From the NCBI GenBank assembly GCA_018993265.1, contig JAGKSW010000027.1:30286-94285 (forward strand): DNA of 64,000 bases, given 5' to 3'. The notes beneath the pieces are model-generated. The model was not told where the DNA came from. It saw only the letters and a program-made list of their open reading frames with translations, and did not search any database. Below, piece after piece: positions 54,974 to 64,000 of the stretch. This DNA comes from Nostoc sp. TH1S01. GTDB lineage: Bacteria > Cyanobacteriota > Cyanobacteriia > Cyanobacteriales > Nostocaceae. Every line of letters starts with the position of its first letter. Within the stretch, counting starts at the first letter, position 1. Position numbers and translations under genes: made by a program.

Positions 54974-55201
54974 TTAAAAGCGTTCTGGTTGGAAAACCAC
55001 CACAAATAAGTAAATAATCAGACATACAAGAATGGCTGCCAAAATGCCATACGCCCAAGTAAATTGAATTTGTAATGTGTTATGCGTAGATGCATAAACT
55101 ACACGAGAAAATCCAAAGTTTAATCCAACGAAAATCAGAATACCAACGGCGAGTTTTTGTTTACGCCATTGTTTCCTTAAATTTATCGACTCTTTATTCA
55201 T
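54974..55201 (-). CDS. KdpF/KdpG-like small subunit
   Basis: The 75-residue protein has a basic N-terminus (NLRKQWRKQK), one hydrophobic segment at 17-36 and a second at 50-70 ending LIIYLFVVVFQPERF. The last 25 residues closely resemble KdpF, the small stabilising subunit. The longer N-terminus matches the extra ORF (kdpG) reported between kdpB and kdpC in Anabaena. The product may be a KdpG-KdpF fusion; this is inference. Confidence 0.72.
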   Translation of the reverse strand: MNKESINLRKQWRKQKLAVGILIFVGLNFGFSRVVYASTHNTLQIQFTWAYGILAAILVCLIIYLFVVVFQPERF

Positions 55202-55270
55202 ATTTATCTGCTAATTTCTCTTACTAACAGGGTAAAAAATCAAAAATTTCTTGCTTTAACTTTTGCCTTT

Positions 55271-57370
55271 CTACGCTAAACCTACTGCGGTAATCAACAA
55301 GTCTATAATTTTAATCGCAATAAATGGTGCAATTAACCCACCTAAGCCATAAATTAAGATATTCCTTTGTAATAATTGATTCGCTGTCAAAGGTCGAAAT
55401 TTTACACCTTTTAAAGCTAAAGGAATTAATACGGGAATAATCAGCGCATTGTAAATTAATGCCGATAGCACAGCAGAATTAGTGCTAGTTAAATTCATAA
55501 TATTGAGACTTTGCAAATTAGCGGTTGCAAAAATTACCGGGATAATTGCAAAATACTTAGCAATATCATTTGCAATGGAAAATGTTGTTAATGCCCCACG
55601 GGTAATTAGCAGTTGTTTACCAATACTGACAATATCGATGAGTTTGGTAGGGTCAGAATCTAAATCTACCATGTTGGCAGCTTCTTTCGCAGCTTGCGTA
55701 CCAGTATTCATAGCGACACCAACATTTGCCTGTGCCAATGCAGGAGCATCGTTCGTTCCATCACCTGTCATTGCTACTAGTTTGCCTTCAGCTTGTTGTT
55801 TTTGAATGACGCTGATTTTATCTTCTGGTGTGGCTTCGGCAATAAAATCATCAACGCCAGCTTCTTTAGCAATCACAGATGCCGTAATGTGGTTATCTCC
55901 GGTGAGCATAACAGTATATACACCCATACGGCGTAACTGGGCAAAACGCTCACGAATACCGGGTTTAACAATATCTTTGAGATATATTACACCATAAATC
56001 TCTTGATCTAAGCAAACCGCTAGGGGTGTACCTCCTTGTTGGGAGACTCGCTGGTATGCAGCATCCAGTTCTGGAGTTTCTCGGCCGTTGCGCGATCGCA
56101 CAAATCCTTGAATTGCTCCGACTGCTCCTTTGCGGACTTCACGCCCATTTGCTAGGTTTGTGCCACTCATTCGGGTTTTGGCAGAAAATTCTACTGCGGT
56201 GGCGCGGCTGGGATCAAAATCTAGTCGTGCGCCTAATCTTTCTGCCAGTCGCGCGATCGATTTACCTTCTGGTGTATCGTCAAAGATGCTGGCAATCAAG
56301 GCAATATAAGCCACTTCCTGCATAGAATGACCGTTAATCGGGATAAATTCTTCCGCTAAACGATTGCCGAGGGTAATTGTGCCGGTTTTATCCAGAACTA
56401 AAGTGTTGACATCACCACAGGCTTCCACCGCTCGTCCAGAGGTAGCAATCACGTTATATTGAGCGACTCGATCCATCCCTGCAATCCCAATGGCGTTGAG
56501 TAAGCCACCAATGGTTGTCGGGATCAAGGCGACTAATAAAGCAACTAAAACAGGAATGCTAATCGGAGTTTGAACGTAGTAAGCAAAGGCTGGCAGGGTA
56601 GCAACAACAAACAAAAATATTAAGCTTAATACGGCTAGTAATACTGTTAAGGCTACTTCGTTGGGTGTCTTGCTGCGTTCTGCCCCTTCTACTAAGGCAA
56701 TCATCCGATCAATAAAACCTTTACCGGGATCAGCTGTGACGCGAATGATTAATTCGTCAGAGATGATACGTGTGCCACCTGTAACGGAACTAGCTACGTC
56801 TGAACCTGATTCTTTGAGGACTGGTGCAGATTCTCCGGTAATGGCTGATTCATCCACTGAGGCGACACCCATAATTACTTCCCCATCGGCGGGGATGATA
56901 TCGCCAGCCACAATATATATGTTGTCACCTTGTCTGAGACTAGTGGAAGGAACTTCTGAGATTGAACCATCAGCGGCGAGTTTTTTGGCAATGGTTTCTG
57001 ATTGGGTTGAGCGCAAAGCATCGGCTTGAGCTTTCCCACGTCCTTCAGCTACAGCTTCGGCAAAGTTAGCAAACCAAACTGTAAAAAACAAAATCCCGGT
57101 AAGGATACCGTTAAACAGTTGGGGATTTCGCTGTTGGGTAGGGCCAAATAAGTTGGGTTCAATAGTCACAGCCAAGGTGATGAGAGTACTAACCCATACC
57201 AGAAACATCACAGGATTTTTGATAGCGGCGATGGGATTGAGCTTGATAAAAGCATCCTTGATGGCTCTGAAGTAAATTCCTTTAGTTTTGATCCTGGCTT
57301 TTTTCCGCGCTTGACGGCGATCGCTCGGACGCAATTTTTTAGACTTAGAGGTAGGTGCCACTTGATTCAT
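55271..57370 (-). CDS. kdpB: K+-transporting ATPase subunit B
   Basis: The 699-residue P-type ATPase drives K+ uptake through KdpA. From ATG 57368-57370 ([10 protein letters not shown]) the basic N-terminus leads to the core; the longer frame begins in heptad repeats and is rejected. Motifs seen are [13 protein letters not shown], the phosphorylation site in [13 protein letters not shown] and [19 protein letters not shown]. Family length is normal. Confidence 0.96.
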   Translation of the reverse strand: MNQVAPTSKSKKLRPSDRRQARKKARIKTKGIYFRAIKDAFIKLNPIAAIKNPVMFLVWVSTLITLAVTIEPNLFGPTQQRNPQLFNGILTGILFFTVWFANFAEAVAEGRGKAQADALRSTQSETIAKKLAADGSISEVPSTSLRQGDNIYIVAGDIIPADGEVIMGVASVDESAITGESAPVLKESGSDVASSVTGGTRIISDELIIRVTADPGKGFIDRMIALVEGAERSKTPNEVALTVLLAVLSLIFLFVVATLPAFAYYVQTPISIPVLVALLVALIPTTIGGLLNAIGIAGMDRVAQYNVIATSGRAVEACGDVNTLVLDKTGTITLGNRLAEEFIPINGHSMQEVAYIALIASIFDDTPEGKSIARLAERLGARLDFDPSRATAVEFSAKTRMSGTNLANGREVRKGAVGAIQGFVRSRNGRETPELDAAYQRVSQQGGTPLAVCLDQEIYGVIYLKDIVKPGIRERFAQLRRMGVYTVMLTGDNHITASVIAKEAGVDDFIAEATPEDKISVIQKQQAEGKLVAMTGDGTNDAPALAQANVGVAMNTGTQAAKEAANMVDLDSDPTKLIDIVSIGKQLLITRGALTTFSIANDIAKYFAIIPVIFATANLQSLNIMNLTSTNSAVLSALIYNALIIPVLIPLALKGVKFRPLTANQLLQRNILIYGLGGLIAPFIAIKIIDLLITAVGLA

Positions 57371-57378
57371 ATAGTTGT

Positions 57379-57479
57379 GCAAGGGGAAGGGGGAAGGGGG
57401 CAGAAGACAGGAGGCAGGGGGCAGGAGGTATGAAGAATTGCCCACTTCATACTTCATACTTCACACTTCACACTTCCTA
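57379..57479. repeat. STRR tracts between kdpA and kdpB
   Basis: GGGGAAG/GGGGCAG-like units at 57379-57425 and CTTCATA/CTTCACA units at 57443-57479 fill the intergenic gap. The same TACTTCA-type unit is found at 12018-12073 and 54276-54306. Confidence 0.8.
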
Positions 57480-57481
57480 CC

Positions 57482-59167
57482 CTAACTGCCAGATGCTAGT
57501 TTAAATCCTTCGGCGATGGGGCCTAGGGCTAAAACGGGGAAAAATGTCAAGACTCCTAAAATCAGTACTATACCAGCGGTAACTGTGGTGAATAGTAGCG
57601 AATCTGTTTTGAGTGTTCCTGGTGTTTCTGGTGTGGTTGGTTTGCGTGACATATTATCAGCCAAGAGCAAGATGGCAATAATAGAGATGTAGCGCCCTGC
57701 TAACATACTGCAACCTGTGCTTAAATTCCACCACAGAGTGTTATCAGCTAGTTTCTCTAAACCAGAACCGTTATTAGCTGCGGCTGAAGCATATTCATAA
57801 ACAACTTGGGAAATTCCGTGAAAGCCAGGGTTAGTAATGCCAGACAGAGAAAAGGGATAAGCTAAGGCGATCGCACTAGGAATTAAAATCACGATGGGGT
57901 GAATTAACAACACAACACTGGCGAGGACGATTTCGCGTTTTTCGATTTTGCGTCCTAAAAATTCTGGTGTGCGTCCTACCATTAGCCCAGTTAAAAACAC
58001 TGTGAGAATTAAGTAAATCAGCAAGTACGCTATACCTGTACCTTGTCCTCCCCAAATAATCTGCACAAATAAATTAAATAATGTGGCAAATAATCCTTGC
58101 GGCATTAAGGAATCCAGCATTCCATTGACTGCGCCTGTCATTGTGGCGGTGGTAGTGACAGCCCACAATGCCGTTCCTACCGCCCCAAATCTGATTTCTT
58201 TACCTTCTAAATTTGGCAGTTCCACTCCCAAGGTGCCATTCACAAGGGGATTACCTTGTAGTTCGCCACTGGCTGTTACCCATACTAAAATCACAAAAGC
58301 AGCAAAAACCATCCAAAACAACAGCCAAGCTTGTTTGAGGTTTTTGGCAAATCTCCCGTAGGTAAATATCAAAGCCGCGGGAATGGCAATCATGGCGATG
58401 AGTTCAATTAAGTTAGACGCGCCATTGGGATTTTCAAAGGGATGGGCGGAATTCGCCGCAAAGAAACCACCGCCATTCTCACCCAGCATTTTAATCATTT
58501 CAAAGGATGCGACAGGGCCTCTGGCTAGATATTGTGTGCTGCCCTCTAGAGTTTCTACAATTAATGTTTTATCTAGAGTTTGTGGTACACCCAAGCCAAC
58601 AAGCGCGATCGCACCAACTAGGGAAATCGGTAGTAATATCCTCGTAATGCCACGGGTCAGGTCAACATAAAAGTTACCCAATTTTTTGCTAGTCAACCCG
58701 CGAATAAACGCGATCCCCACCGCCAAACCTGTACCAGCCGAGGTGAACATCAAAAAACCTAACGCTGCTACTTGGCTGAAGTAACTGAGAGTAGTTTCGG
58801 GGATATAGTGTTGCTGGTCGGTGTTGGTAACAAAAGAAATTACTGTATGTAGCAATGTATCCCAGCGTGGTGCGTAAAATCCATTGGGATTCCAAGGTAA
58901 AAATCTTTGATAATGTATCAACCCGAAAACTAAAATACCCATAACCAGATTGCTGGACAGAAGTGCCCGGATATACTGCCAGCCTGTCATATCATCTTTT
59001 CGGTTAACACCTGCTACCAGATAAATGCTGTGTTCTATTGGGTTCATTAGGGGATCAAGGATTGTTCTTTGCCCCATGAACACACGCGCTATGTATCTTC
59101 CTAAAATAGGTGCGATCGCTATGACAAGACACAGCGTCAAGCCGATTTGTAAAAAACCTTGTCCCAT
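57482..59167 (-). CDS. kdpA: K+-transporting ATPase subunit A
   Basis: The 561-residue membrane protein binds and conducts K+ in the KdpFABC pump. It has about ten membrane segments and repeated selectivity-filter-like loops, for example [20 protein letters not shown] and [19 protein letters not shown]. It is the first gene of the operon; the promoter must lie in the 59168-59966 region. The ATG at 59165-59167 gives the family-standard N-terminus. Confidence 0.96.
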   Translation of the reverse strand: MGQGFLQIGLTLCLVIAIAPILGRYIARVFMGQRTILDPLMNPIEHSIYLVAGVNRKDDMTGWQYIRALLSSNLVMGILVFGLIHYQRFLPWNPNGFYAPRWDTLLHTVISFVTNTDQQHYIPETTLSYFSQVAALGFLMFTSAGTGLAVGIAFIRGLTSKKLGNFYVDLTRGITRILLPISLVGAIALVGLGVPQTLDKTLIVETLEGSTQYLARGPVASFEMIKMLGENGGGFFAANSAHPFENPNGASNLIELIAMIAIPAALIFTYGRFAKNLKQAWLLFWMVFAAFVILVWVTASGELQGNPLVNGTLGVELPNLEGKEIRFGAVGTALWAVTTTATMTGAVNGMLDSLMPQGLFATLFNLFVQIIWGGQGTGIAYLLIYLILTVFLTGLMVGRTPEFLGRKIEKREIVLASVVLLIHPIVILIPSAIALAYPFSLSGITNPGFHGISQVVYEYASAAANNGSGLEKLADNTLWWNLSTGCSMLAGRYISIIAILLLADNMSRKPTTPETPGTLKTDSLLFTTVTAGIVLILGVLTFFPVLALGPIAEGFKLASGS

Positions 59168-59966
59168 TTATTTTGCGCTCAGTTTAACTTAATACTCAAA
59201 AGCTAATTATTTTAGATATATTGCGGATTTTCACTTGAAGTATATAATCTATATCTCACGGTAGAGAAATAGACTGTTTTGCTTCTAATTTCTGAATTCT
59301 GCTATCAGAGTGAACTATTTAACGATGAGATTGTGAGCAATTTGGCAATATTTTATTGAGTCTCAATATATCTATCTAGATTTACTCTGTTCATTCACTA
59401 CAATTTTTTAGTGAGTTTTTAAAGTTTCTGTCAAGAGTATTTAAAATTTAATCTAAGTGACTGATTGAGGGAGTGTATCTGTCGTATTTATGTAATTACA
59501 CCAATTAAAGAGTAATTTAATATACTAAACTTAAATCAATGAGGAATGTAGAGCAATTAATACCATGAGAACTGACACAATAGCTTGTTAAAATTTTGAC
59601 AAATTCCCGTTCTTATAGACTTTTGCGCTTAGTTTTCTGATTATTTTGCTCAGAAGTATAGCAGTAGTCAGATATGTTAATACAATTTGAAAGCTTGTAT
59701 GCCACGCATAGTAAGACTTTTACCTCCTGACTTGAAAGTGCTGAGTGCTGAGTGCTGAGTAAAAATGCTAGTCCCACTTTCATGCTTGGCTATGAAATAA
59801 GTTTCATTGGGACTGCCTTCTGGAGACACTTGCGTGGGCGGGTTTCCCGACTTGAGCAAAGTGTTGTCCTTCTGACTCCTCCTACATAACAGCATGAACT
59901 CTCAGCGTCCGTTCCCCAACTACTACAATAAGAAAATATATCCGAATATTTTGACTTATTTGCTTT
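59168..59966. promoter_or_regulatory. Divergent region between kdpA and rseP
   Basis: About 800 bp with promoters for both operons. A triple AGTGCTG heptad is at 59737-59760, and TAGTCCCA/TGGGACTG arms at about 59770 and 59806 form an inverted repeat. I found neither a c-di-AMP riboswitch nor a KdpE-type box by eye. Confidence 0.4.
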
Positions 59967-61040
59967 ATGTCAGTTTTAGCAGCGATCGCAGTCTTGGCTG
60001 TTTTAATTTTGGTTCACGAACTGGGACACTTTGTGGCAGCACGGTCTCAAGGCATTTATGCTAACCGCTTTTCTTTGGGGTTTGGGCCGATTTTGTGGAA
60101 ATACCAAGGAACGGAAACCGAATATGCTATACGTGCTTTTCCCTTGGGTGGCTTTGTTGGTTTTCCCGATGATGACCCAGATAGTGACATTCCACCCAAC
60201 GACCCGAATCTGCTGCGTAACCGTCCAATTTTAGACCGGGCGATCGTGATCAGTGCGGGAGTCATCGCAAATTTAATTTTTGCCTATTTAGTGCTAGTTC
60301 TGCAATTGGGTATTGTCGGCATACCAGAAAAGTTCAATTATCAACCTGGTGTAATTGTTCAACCAGTAAATGAACAATCTATTGCCTATCAAGCCGGAAT
60401 TAGAGAAGGTGATATAGTTTTAGCAATTAATGGCCAAGAACTCCCAGCTTCCGAAAAGTCCACAGCTATCTTGACCAAAGAAATTCAAACCCATCCCAAT
60501 CAACAAATTGAATTCAAAGTTAAGCAGAAAGATAAACAAGTTTCTCTGAAATTAACCCCCACACAAGGTGCTGATGGTAAAGGCTTGGTTGGGATTCAAT
60601 TAGGGCCCAATGGTAAACCTGTTTTTCGTCGCCCCAGCAATCCTTTTGAGATTTTTGGTATTGCTGCTAACCGCTTCCAACAATTATTTGTCGGCACACT
60701 CAACGGTTTTGGACAATTAATTACCAACTTCCAACAAACTATTGGACAAGTTTCGGGGCCAGTTAATATCGTTAAAGTTGGTGCAAAATTAGCCGCCGAT
60801 GACAGCACAAACTTGTTATCTTTTGCAGCAATTATCAGCATTAACTTAGCAATTATCAATATCTTGCCTCTGCCAGCATTAGATGGTGGACAACTAGCTT
60901 TTCTATTAATTGAAGGTTTGCGCGGAAAACCCTTACCTAGCCGTGTTCAAGAAGGTGTGATGCAAACAGGCTTAGTCCTACTTTTGGGCTTAGGCATTTT
61001 CTTAATTGTGAAAGAAACCATCCAGTTAACTACTCAGTAA
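59967..61040 (+). CDS. rseP: RseP-type site-2 membrane metalloprotease
   Basis: The 357-residue protein cuts transmembrane segments of substrates such as anti-sigma factors or signal peptides. The zinc motif is His17-Glu18-Leu-Gly-His21 in the first helix, the second site is LPLPALDGGQ near residue 302, and one PDZ domain sits between at about residues 115-200. Length fits cyanobacterial members, which have one PDZ domain. It is followed by nth. Confidence 0.94.
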   Translation: MSVLAAIAVLAVLILVHELGHFVAARSQGIYANRFSLGFGPILWKYQGTETEYAIRAFPLGGFVGFPDDDPDSDIPPNDPNLLRNRPILDRAIVISAGVIANLIFAYLVLVLQLGIVGIPEKFNYQPGVIVQPVNEQSIAYQAGIREGDIVLAINGQELPASEKSTAILTKEIQTHPNQQIEFKVKQKDKQVSLKLTPTQGADGKGLVGIQLGPNGKPVFRRPSNPFEIFGIAANRFQQLFVGTLNGFGQLITNFQQTIGQVSGPVNIVKVGAKLAADDSTNLLSFAAIISINLAIINILPLPALDGGQLAFLLIEGLRGKPLPSRVQEGVMQTGLVLLLGLGIFLIVKETIQLTTQ

Positions 61041-61061
61041 GATAGGTGCAAAATTAAAGCA

Positions 61062-61110
61062 CTCAGACTCAAGTCTGAGGCTAATCAAACCAAGCCTGCC
61101 TGTGCAGGCT
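61062..61110. repeat. Half copy of the multi-hairpin repeat, terminator-like
   Basis: CTCAGACT-CA-AGTCTGAG and AGCCTGC-CTGT-GCAGGCT form two perfect hairpins separated by GGCTAATCAAACCA. The first resembles hairpin 1 plus the GCT-AT linker of the elements at 1841 and 8274; the rest is missing. It may also terminate rseP transcription. Confidence 0.6.
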
Positions 61111-61189
61111 AATTTATTTTTTACTTACTACTTTCTGAGTGAATAGGCAATTATTTTTTTACTTTTGCCTTTTTACTTTTGCCTTTTTT

Positions 61190-61876
61190 ATGACCACCAC
61201 GCGCAAATCTCCCTCGAAAAAACAACGGGCGTTAGAAATTCTCCATCGCCTCAAGCATTTATATCCAGATGCAACTTGCTCATTAAATTACTCAACTCCT
61301 GTACAACTACTAGTTGCAACGATTCTTTCTGCTCAATGTACCGATGAGCGCGTTAATCAAGTTACACCAGCTTTATTTAGCCGTTTTCCCGATGCAGCCA
61401 GTTTAGCCAATGCTGATTTAGAAGAATTAGAAAACTTGGTGCGTTCTACAGGGTTTTATCGCAATAAAGCTAAAAACATTCAAGCCGCATGTCGGATGAT
61501 TGTGAATGAATTTGATTCGGTTGTTCCCAATCAAATGGAGCAATTATTAAAATTACCTGGTGTGGCGCGGAAAACAGCAAATGTAGTTCTGGCTCATGCT
61601 TATGGGATCAATGCTGGGGTGACTGTAGATACTCACGTTAAGCGTTTGAGCCAACGCTTGGGTTTAACTAAATATGCTGAACCCATTAAAATTGAACAAG
61701 ATTTAATGAAGTTATTACCCCAGCCAGATTGGGAAAATTGGTCAATTCGGCTGATTTATCATGGTCGTGCTGTTTGTAAAGCTCGTTCTCCCGCTTGTGC
61801 AGCTTGTGAATTGGCTGATTTATGTCCGACGGCTCATAAAGTGATTACAATAGGCAAGGCAAATAAAATCAGTTAA
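61190..61876 (+). CDS. nth: Endonuclease III
   Basis: The 228-residue DNA glycosylase/AP lyase removes oxidised pyrimidines. The start is ATG 61190 (MTTTRKSPSKK); the longer frame begins in a repeat of TTTTGCC units. The helix-hairpin-helix is LPGVARKTANVV with catalytic Lys128, and Asp147 is in VDTHVKR. The [4Fe-4S] ligands are the four Cys of CKARSPACAACELADLC. Length is normal. Confidence 0.95.
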   Translation: MTTTRKSPSKKQRALEILHRLKHLYPDATCSLNYSTPVQLLVATILSAQCTDERVNQVTPALFSRFPDAASLANADLEELENLVRSTGFYRNKAKNIQAACRMIVNEFDSVVPNQMEQLLKLPGVARKTANVVLAHAYGINAGVTVDTHVKRLSQRLGLTKYAEPIKIEQDLMKLLPQPDWENWSIRLIYHGRAVCKARSPACAACELADLCPTAHKVITIGKANKIS

Positions 61877-62010
61877 CAGTGAACAGTAAACAGTAATTAA
61901 GTTTGAAAGCCTCTTTATATATGGGTTTTGTGAGAAGCTTATGTTTTAAATACATCTGGCAACAGCTATACATTACTGTTTACTGATAACTGCCCACTGA
62001 TAACTGTTAA
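61872..62010. repeat. Inverted STRR downstream of nth
   Basis: CAGTAAACAGTAAT (61884-61897) is perfectly complementary to ATTACTGTTTACTG (61972-61985); further AACAGT/ACTGTT units extend both arms. It begins at the nth stop codon and probably marks the end of its transcript. Confidence 0.6.
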
Positions 62011-62073
62011 TGAGTATCCCTAGAATTGATTCGGACACTGTAGAATGGAAAATGCTGTCTTTATTTAGAATGT

Positions 62074-62376
62074 ATGGCGAAAAAAAGTATGATTGAGCGC
62101 GAGAAAAAACGCGCCAAGTTAATCGCAAAGTATGCGGAAAAGCGGGAAGCTCTGTTGGAAGAGTTCCAACAGGCAGAATCTTTAGAAGAGAAACTGGACG
62201 CTCACCGTAAAATTCAACAACTACCTCGTAACAGTGCGCCCAACCGTCGCCGCAATCGCTGCTGGGTAACTGGTCGTCCCAGAGGTGTGTACCGTGACTT
62301 TGGACTATCTCGGAACGTTCTGCGGGAATGGGCGCACGAAGGTTTGTTACCTGGAGTGGTTAAGTCTAGCTGGTAG
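62074..62376 (+). CDS. rpsN: 30S ribosomal protein S14
   Basis: The 100-residue basic protein is the zinc-free S14 type, part of the small-subunit head. [16 protein letters not shown] at the start and [18 protein letters not shown] near the end are diagnostic, and there is no CxxC zinc pair. It stands alone, away from the main ribosomal operons, as usual in cyanobacteria. Confidence 0.97.
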   Translation: MAKKSMIEREKKRAKLIAKYAEKREALLEEFQQAESLEEKLDAHRKIQQLPRNSAPNRRRNRCWVTGRPRGVYRDFGLSRNVLREWAHEGLLPGVVKSSW

Positions 62377-62377
62377 T

Positions 62378-62500
62378 CATTGGTCATTAGTCATTAGTGA
62401 GCCAGTGCGGTCTTGGGGGTTTCCCCCATGAGCAACTGGCGAACCCGAAGGGTCATTAGTCATTGGTTATTGCTAAGGACAAAGGACAAATGACAATGAC
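62378..62500. repeat. STRR tract interrupted by a short hairpin module
   Basis: GTCATTA/GTCATTG heptads at 62378-62398 resume at 62451-62468. Between them, from 62401 to 62440, GCCAGT/ACTGGC close a module with a GGGGG-TTT-CCCCC hairpin. A GTCATTAGT copy on each side fits a target duplication but could also be part of the tract. Confidence 0.7.
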
Positions 62501-62505
62501 AATAA

Positions 62506-62835
62506 TTATTGACCGCAGCAACGGTCTATACCCAGACTTTCTAAGAGTAGATCGCTGACGGCGTTAGCGATCGCAAACTCTCCATAAAAGCTTTTGGAAA
62601 AATCAAACCCTTGCATCTCTGTGACAATGGCAATGACCAGAGAACCCAAGTCGTTTTCTCCTTCCATTCGTTGGCGCACATAAATTTGCGCGGCTCTTTG
62701 AGCAATCTTTTGGTTAACTGCTTCAGGGATAAATTCTGCATCTAACCACCGCAACAAACGCTCTTGTAACCACTCCCCTTCAAGGAGGGGGTTGTTAGCT
62801 GGTGGTAGGGTAATGGATGGAATTGGTTGTGTCAT
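62506..62835 (-). CDS. Conserved cyanobacterial protein, function unknown
   Basis: The 109-residue protein is helical and acidic ([51 protein letters not shown]) without a known domain to me. It ends in DRCCGQ. It is divergent from aat across about 105 bp. The even composition and clear frame support it as a gene. Confidence 0.6.
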   Translation of the reverse strand: MTQPIPSITLPPANNPLLEGEWLQERLLRWLDAEFIPEAVNQKIAQRAAQIYVRQRMEGENDLGSLVIAIVTEMQGFDFSKSFYGEFAIANAVSDLLLESLGIDRCCGQ

Positions 62836-62940
62836 TTTGGTAAACGCAGAGTAATGCTAAATATCTCCCAGAGGAGCGCAGAGGATGGCGATCGCATCAA
62901 ATTGCGTTCCTCTGAATATTTTTTATATTTTGATCTATCT

Positions 62941-63516
62941 ATGCAATATGATATCGCTGCAATTATTCAAGGATATGCCCAAGGTTATTTTCTCATGGCT
63001 GATGACGCTCATGGCTTGGGTTGGTATGGAAGCCGCGATCGTACTTTGATTCCTTTAGATCAACGATTCCGCTATCCTAAGTCGTTGCAGCGTGTATTGA
63101 ATCAAGAACGGTTTACAGTGGCGATTAATCGCGATTTTCCGGCTGTTGTGGCTGGCTGTGCGAACCGAGAAACAACCTGGATTTCAGATGAATTAAAAGA
63201 AATTTACTTGTTACTGCATAAAACAGGTTTTGCTCACAGTTTTGAAACTTGGCAAGGTGATGAACTCGCCGGCGGTATTTTAGGAATAGTCATTGGTGGT
63301 GCTTTCATCGGTGAATCGATGTTTTACCGCATTCCCGAAGGCTCAAAAGTAGCAATGGTTAAGTTAGTGGAAAGATTGCGCCAAAAACAATTTGTCCTGT
63401 TTGACGCTCAAATGATGAACCCACATTTAGAACGCTTTGGTGCTTACGGGATTGGCGATGAAGAATATCAAATTTTACTTCAGAAAGCATTGCAGCGTCG
63501 CTGTTCTTTAGTGTAA
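62941..63516 (+). CDS. aat: Leucyl/phenylalanyl-tRNA-protein transferase
   Basis: From ATG 62941 (MQYDIAAII) the protein has 191 residues; the longer frame lacks family sequence upstream. It adds Leu or Phe to N-terminal Arg or Lys of proteins, marking them for ClpS/ClpP degradation. [31 protein letters not shown] and [12 protein letters not shown] are the conserved blocks. The product is slightly shorter than the E. coli enzyme, as in other cyanobacteria. Confidence 0.93.
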   Translation: MQYDIAAIIQGYAQGYFLMADDAHGLGWYGSRDRTLIPLDQRFRYPKSLQRVLNQERFTVAINRDFPAVVAGCANRETTWISDELKEIYLLLHKTGFAHSFETWQGDELAGGILGIVIGGAFIGESMFYRIPEGSKVAMVKLVERLRQKQFVLFDAQMMNPHLERFGAYGIGDEEYQILLQKALQRRCSLV

Positions 63517-63598
63517 ATTTTTACTTACTGTGGTAAAGATGAACTGCGATCGCTAATTTATATAAGAGATTATTAGCCAGGAAAAAGCGTAATTAAAA

Positions 63599-64000
63599 TC
63601 ACTCCAATAACCAGCTAAATAAATCTTCTAATGTTAAGCTGAAATCTTTAGCAAATTCTGGAACTGGTAACTTTGTTTCCGGTTCTTCATAAACGTTAGT
63701 GGGTTGATTTGGCAAGTAAACAAACACAGATTTTTCTTTGGGATCAATCAGCCATCCCATCTGAGTTCCATACTTGAGACAATGGAGAATATTCTTGATA
63801 ACTTTAGTTTGACTTTGATCAGGAGATAAAATTTCAATTGTCCAATCTGGGGCAATTAAGAAAACATTAGCAACCCCACCATTCTCTTGACGAGGTATTC
63901 TATCCCACAGAAACACAGAAATGTCAGGAACAATTGAGCGATTTCCAAATGTACAGCGCAGTTCACAGAAAGCCCGTGCAATTTTTTTGGGTTTTACGAG
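63599..64000 (-). CDS. Uma2 family protein, 5' end outside window
   Basis: The frame is open from position 64000 to the stop at 63599 (133 visible residues), so the start lies to the right. It shows RSIVPDISVFLWDRIP (PD of the active site), then DWTIEILSPDQS with the second acidic residue, and GWLIDPKEKSVFVY. This is the C-terminal two thirds of a Uma2 protein, similar in type to that at 34071-34706. Confidence 0.88.
   Translation of the reverse strand, partial: LVKPKKIARAFCELRCTFGNRSIVPDISVFLWDRIPRQENGGVANVFLIAPDWTIEILSPDQSQTKVIKNILHCLKYGTQMGWLIDPKEKSVFVYLPNQPTNVYEEPETKLPVPEFAKDFSLTLEDLFSWLLE

Noticed and set aside
57371..57457. 29-residue N-terminal extension of KdpB
   Set aside because: The extension (Pro/Leu-rich) is a translation of heptad repeats; family length and sequence support the ATG at 57370.
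59168..59640. c-di-AMP (ydaO) riboswitch before kdpA
   Set aside because: The leader is A/T-rich without the conserved G/C-rich core motifs.
59677..59895. 72-codon minus-strand ORF before rseP
   Set aside because: Much of it translates heptad repeats and an inverted repeat; no family features.

Overview
The window looks like chromosome from a filamentous, probably heterocyst-forming cyanobacterium of the Nostoc/Anabaena/Calothrix type. The evidence is the dense scatter of the HIP1 octamer GCGATCGC inside and between genes, many intergenic tracts of degenerate 7-bp tandem repeats (STRRs) typical of Nostocales, and cyanobacterial marker genes: a one-helix high-light-inducible protein, the plant-type zeta-carotene desaturase, a Gly-rich RRM protein, and a kdp operon ending in a kinase-less KdpD. 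Genes lie on both strands in short operons. I saw no rRNA, tRNA, CRISPR array, prophage or intact transposase. The genus cannot be fixed from the sequence alone.

Layout. 0-4.2 kb (minus): DUF2330 protein cut by the window edge, an RnfD/NqrB-like membrane protein, a 7-blade WD40 protein, a small membrane protein and the Hli protein. 4.4-9.5 kb: alanine dehydrogenase, a decayed ATPase/DUF4276 pair, and cydA-cydB (bd quinol oxidase) separated by a structured repeat. 9.7-17 kb: methyltransferase, DUF2934 protein, an ABC exporter pair, peroxiredoxin Q, cobyric acid synthase with a [2Fe-2S] ferredoxin, and hicAB. 17-21 kb: zeta-carotene desaturase plus a START-like protein, an orphan ribbon-helix-helix gene, then about 1.4 kb without recognisable genes. 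21-30 kb: conserved cyanobacterial proteins, an IscA-type Fe-S protein, a TPR protein, a TIGR01777-type epimerase, an FHA protein and a CtaA/PacS-like copper ATPase. 29.6-35 kb (minus): small membrane proteins (DUF2752, two TM2), a CPBP protease, a Uma2 protein and a secreted Cys-rich protein.

35-46 kb is rich in metal-handling genes: CbtB-type small protein, an internally duplicated membrane protein with a His-rich loop, an NRAMP transporter, a His-rich P1B ATPase, a four-EF-hand Ca2+ protein of actinobacterial style, a Rieske oxygenase, a CopZ/Atx1-like chaperone and a CopM-like DUF305 protein. 46-53 kb: RRM protein, amine oxidase, a coiled-coil/TPR membrane protein built on a regular 29-residue repeat, and a large exported flavoprotein. 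53-59.2 kb: a complete kdpA-kdpB-(kdpF/G)-kdpC-kdpD operon. 60-64 kb: housekeeping genes rseP, nth, rpsN and aat, and a partial Uma2 gene.

The most unusual content is between and inside genes: nested palindromic elements (1.78-2.02 kb, 9.50-9.70 kb, 42.54-42.67 kb), a multi-hairpin element present in two fuller copies and one half copy, a roughly 40-bp hairpin module inserted in other repeats, heptad repeats that run into start codons, and heptad repeats read in frame inside the copper ATPase gene. The best candidate for an undescribed protein system is the CbtB-like protein next to the duplicated His-rich membrane protein at 35.9-37.5 kb.
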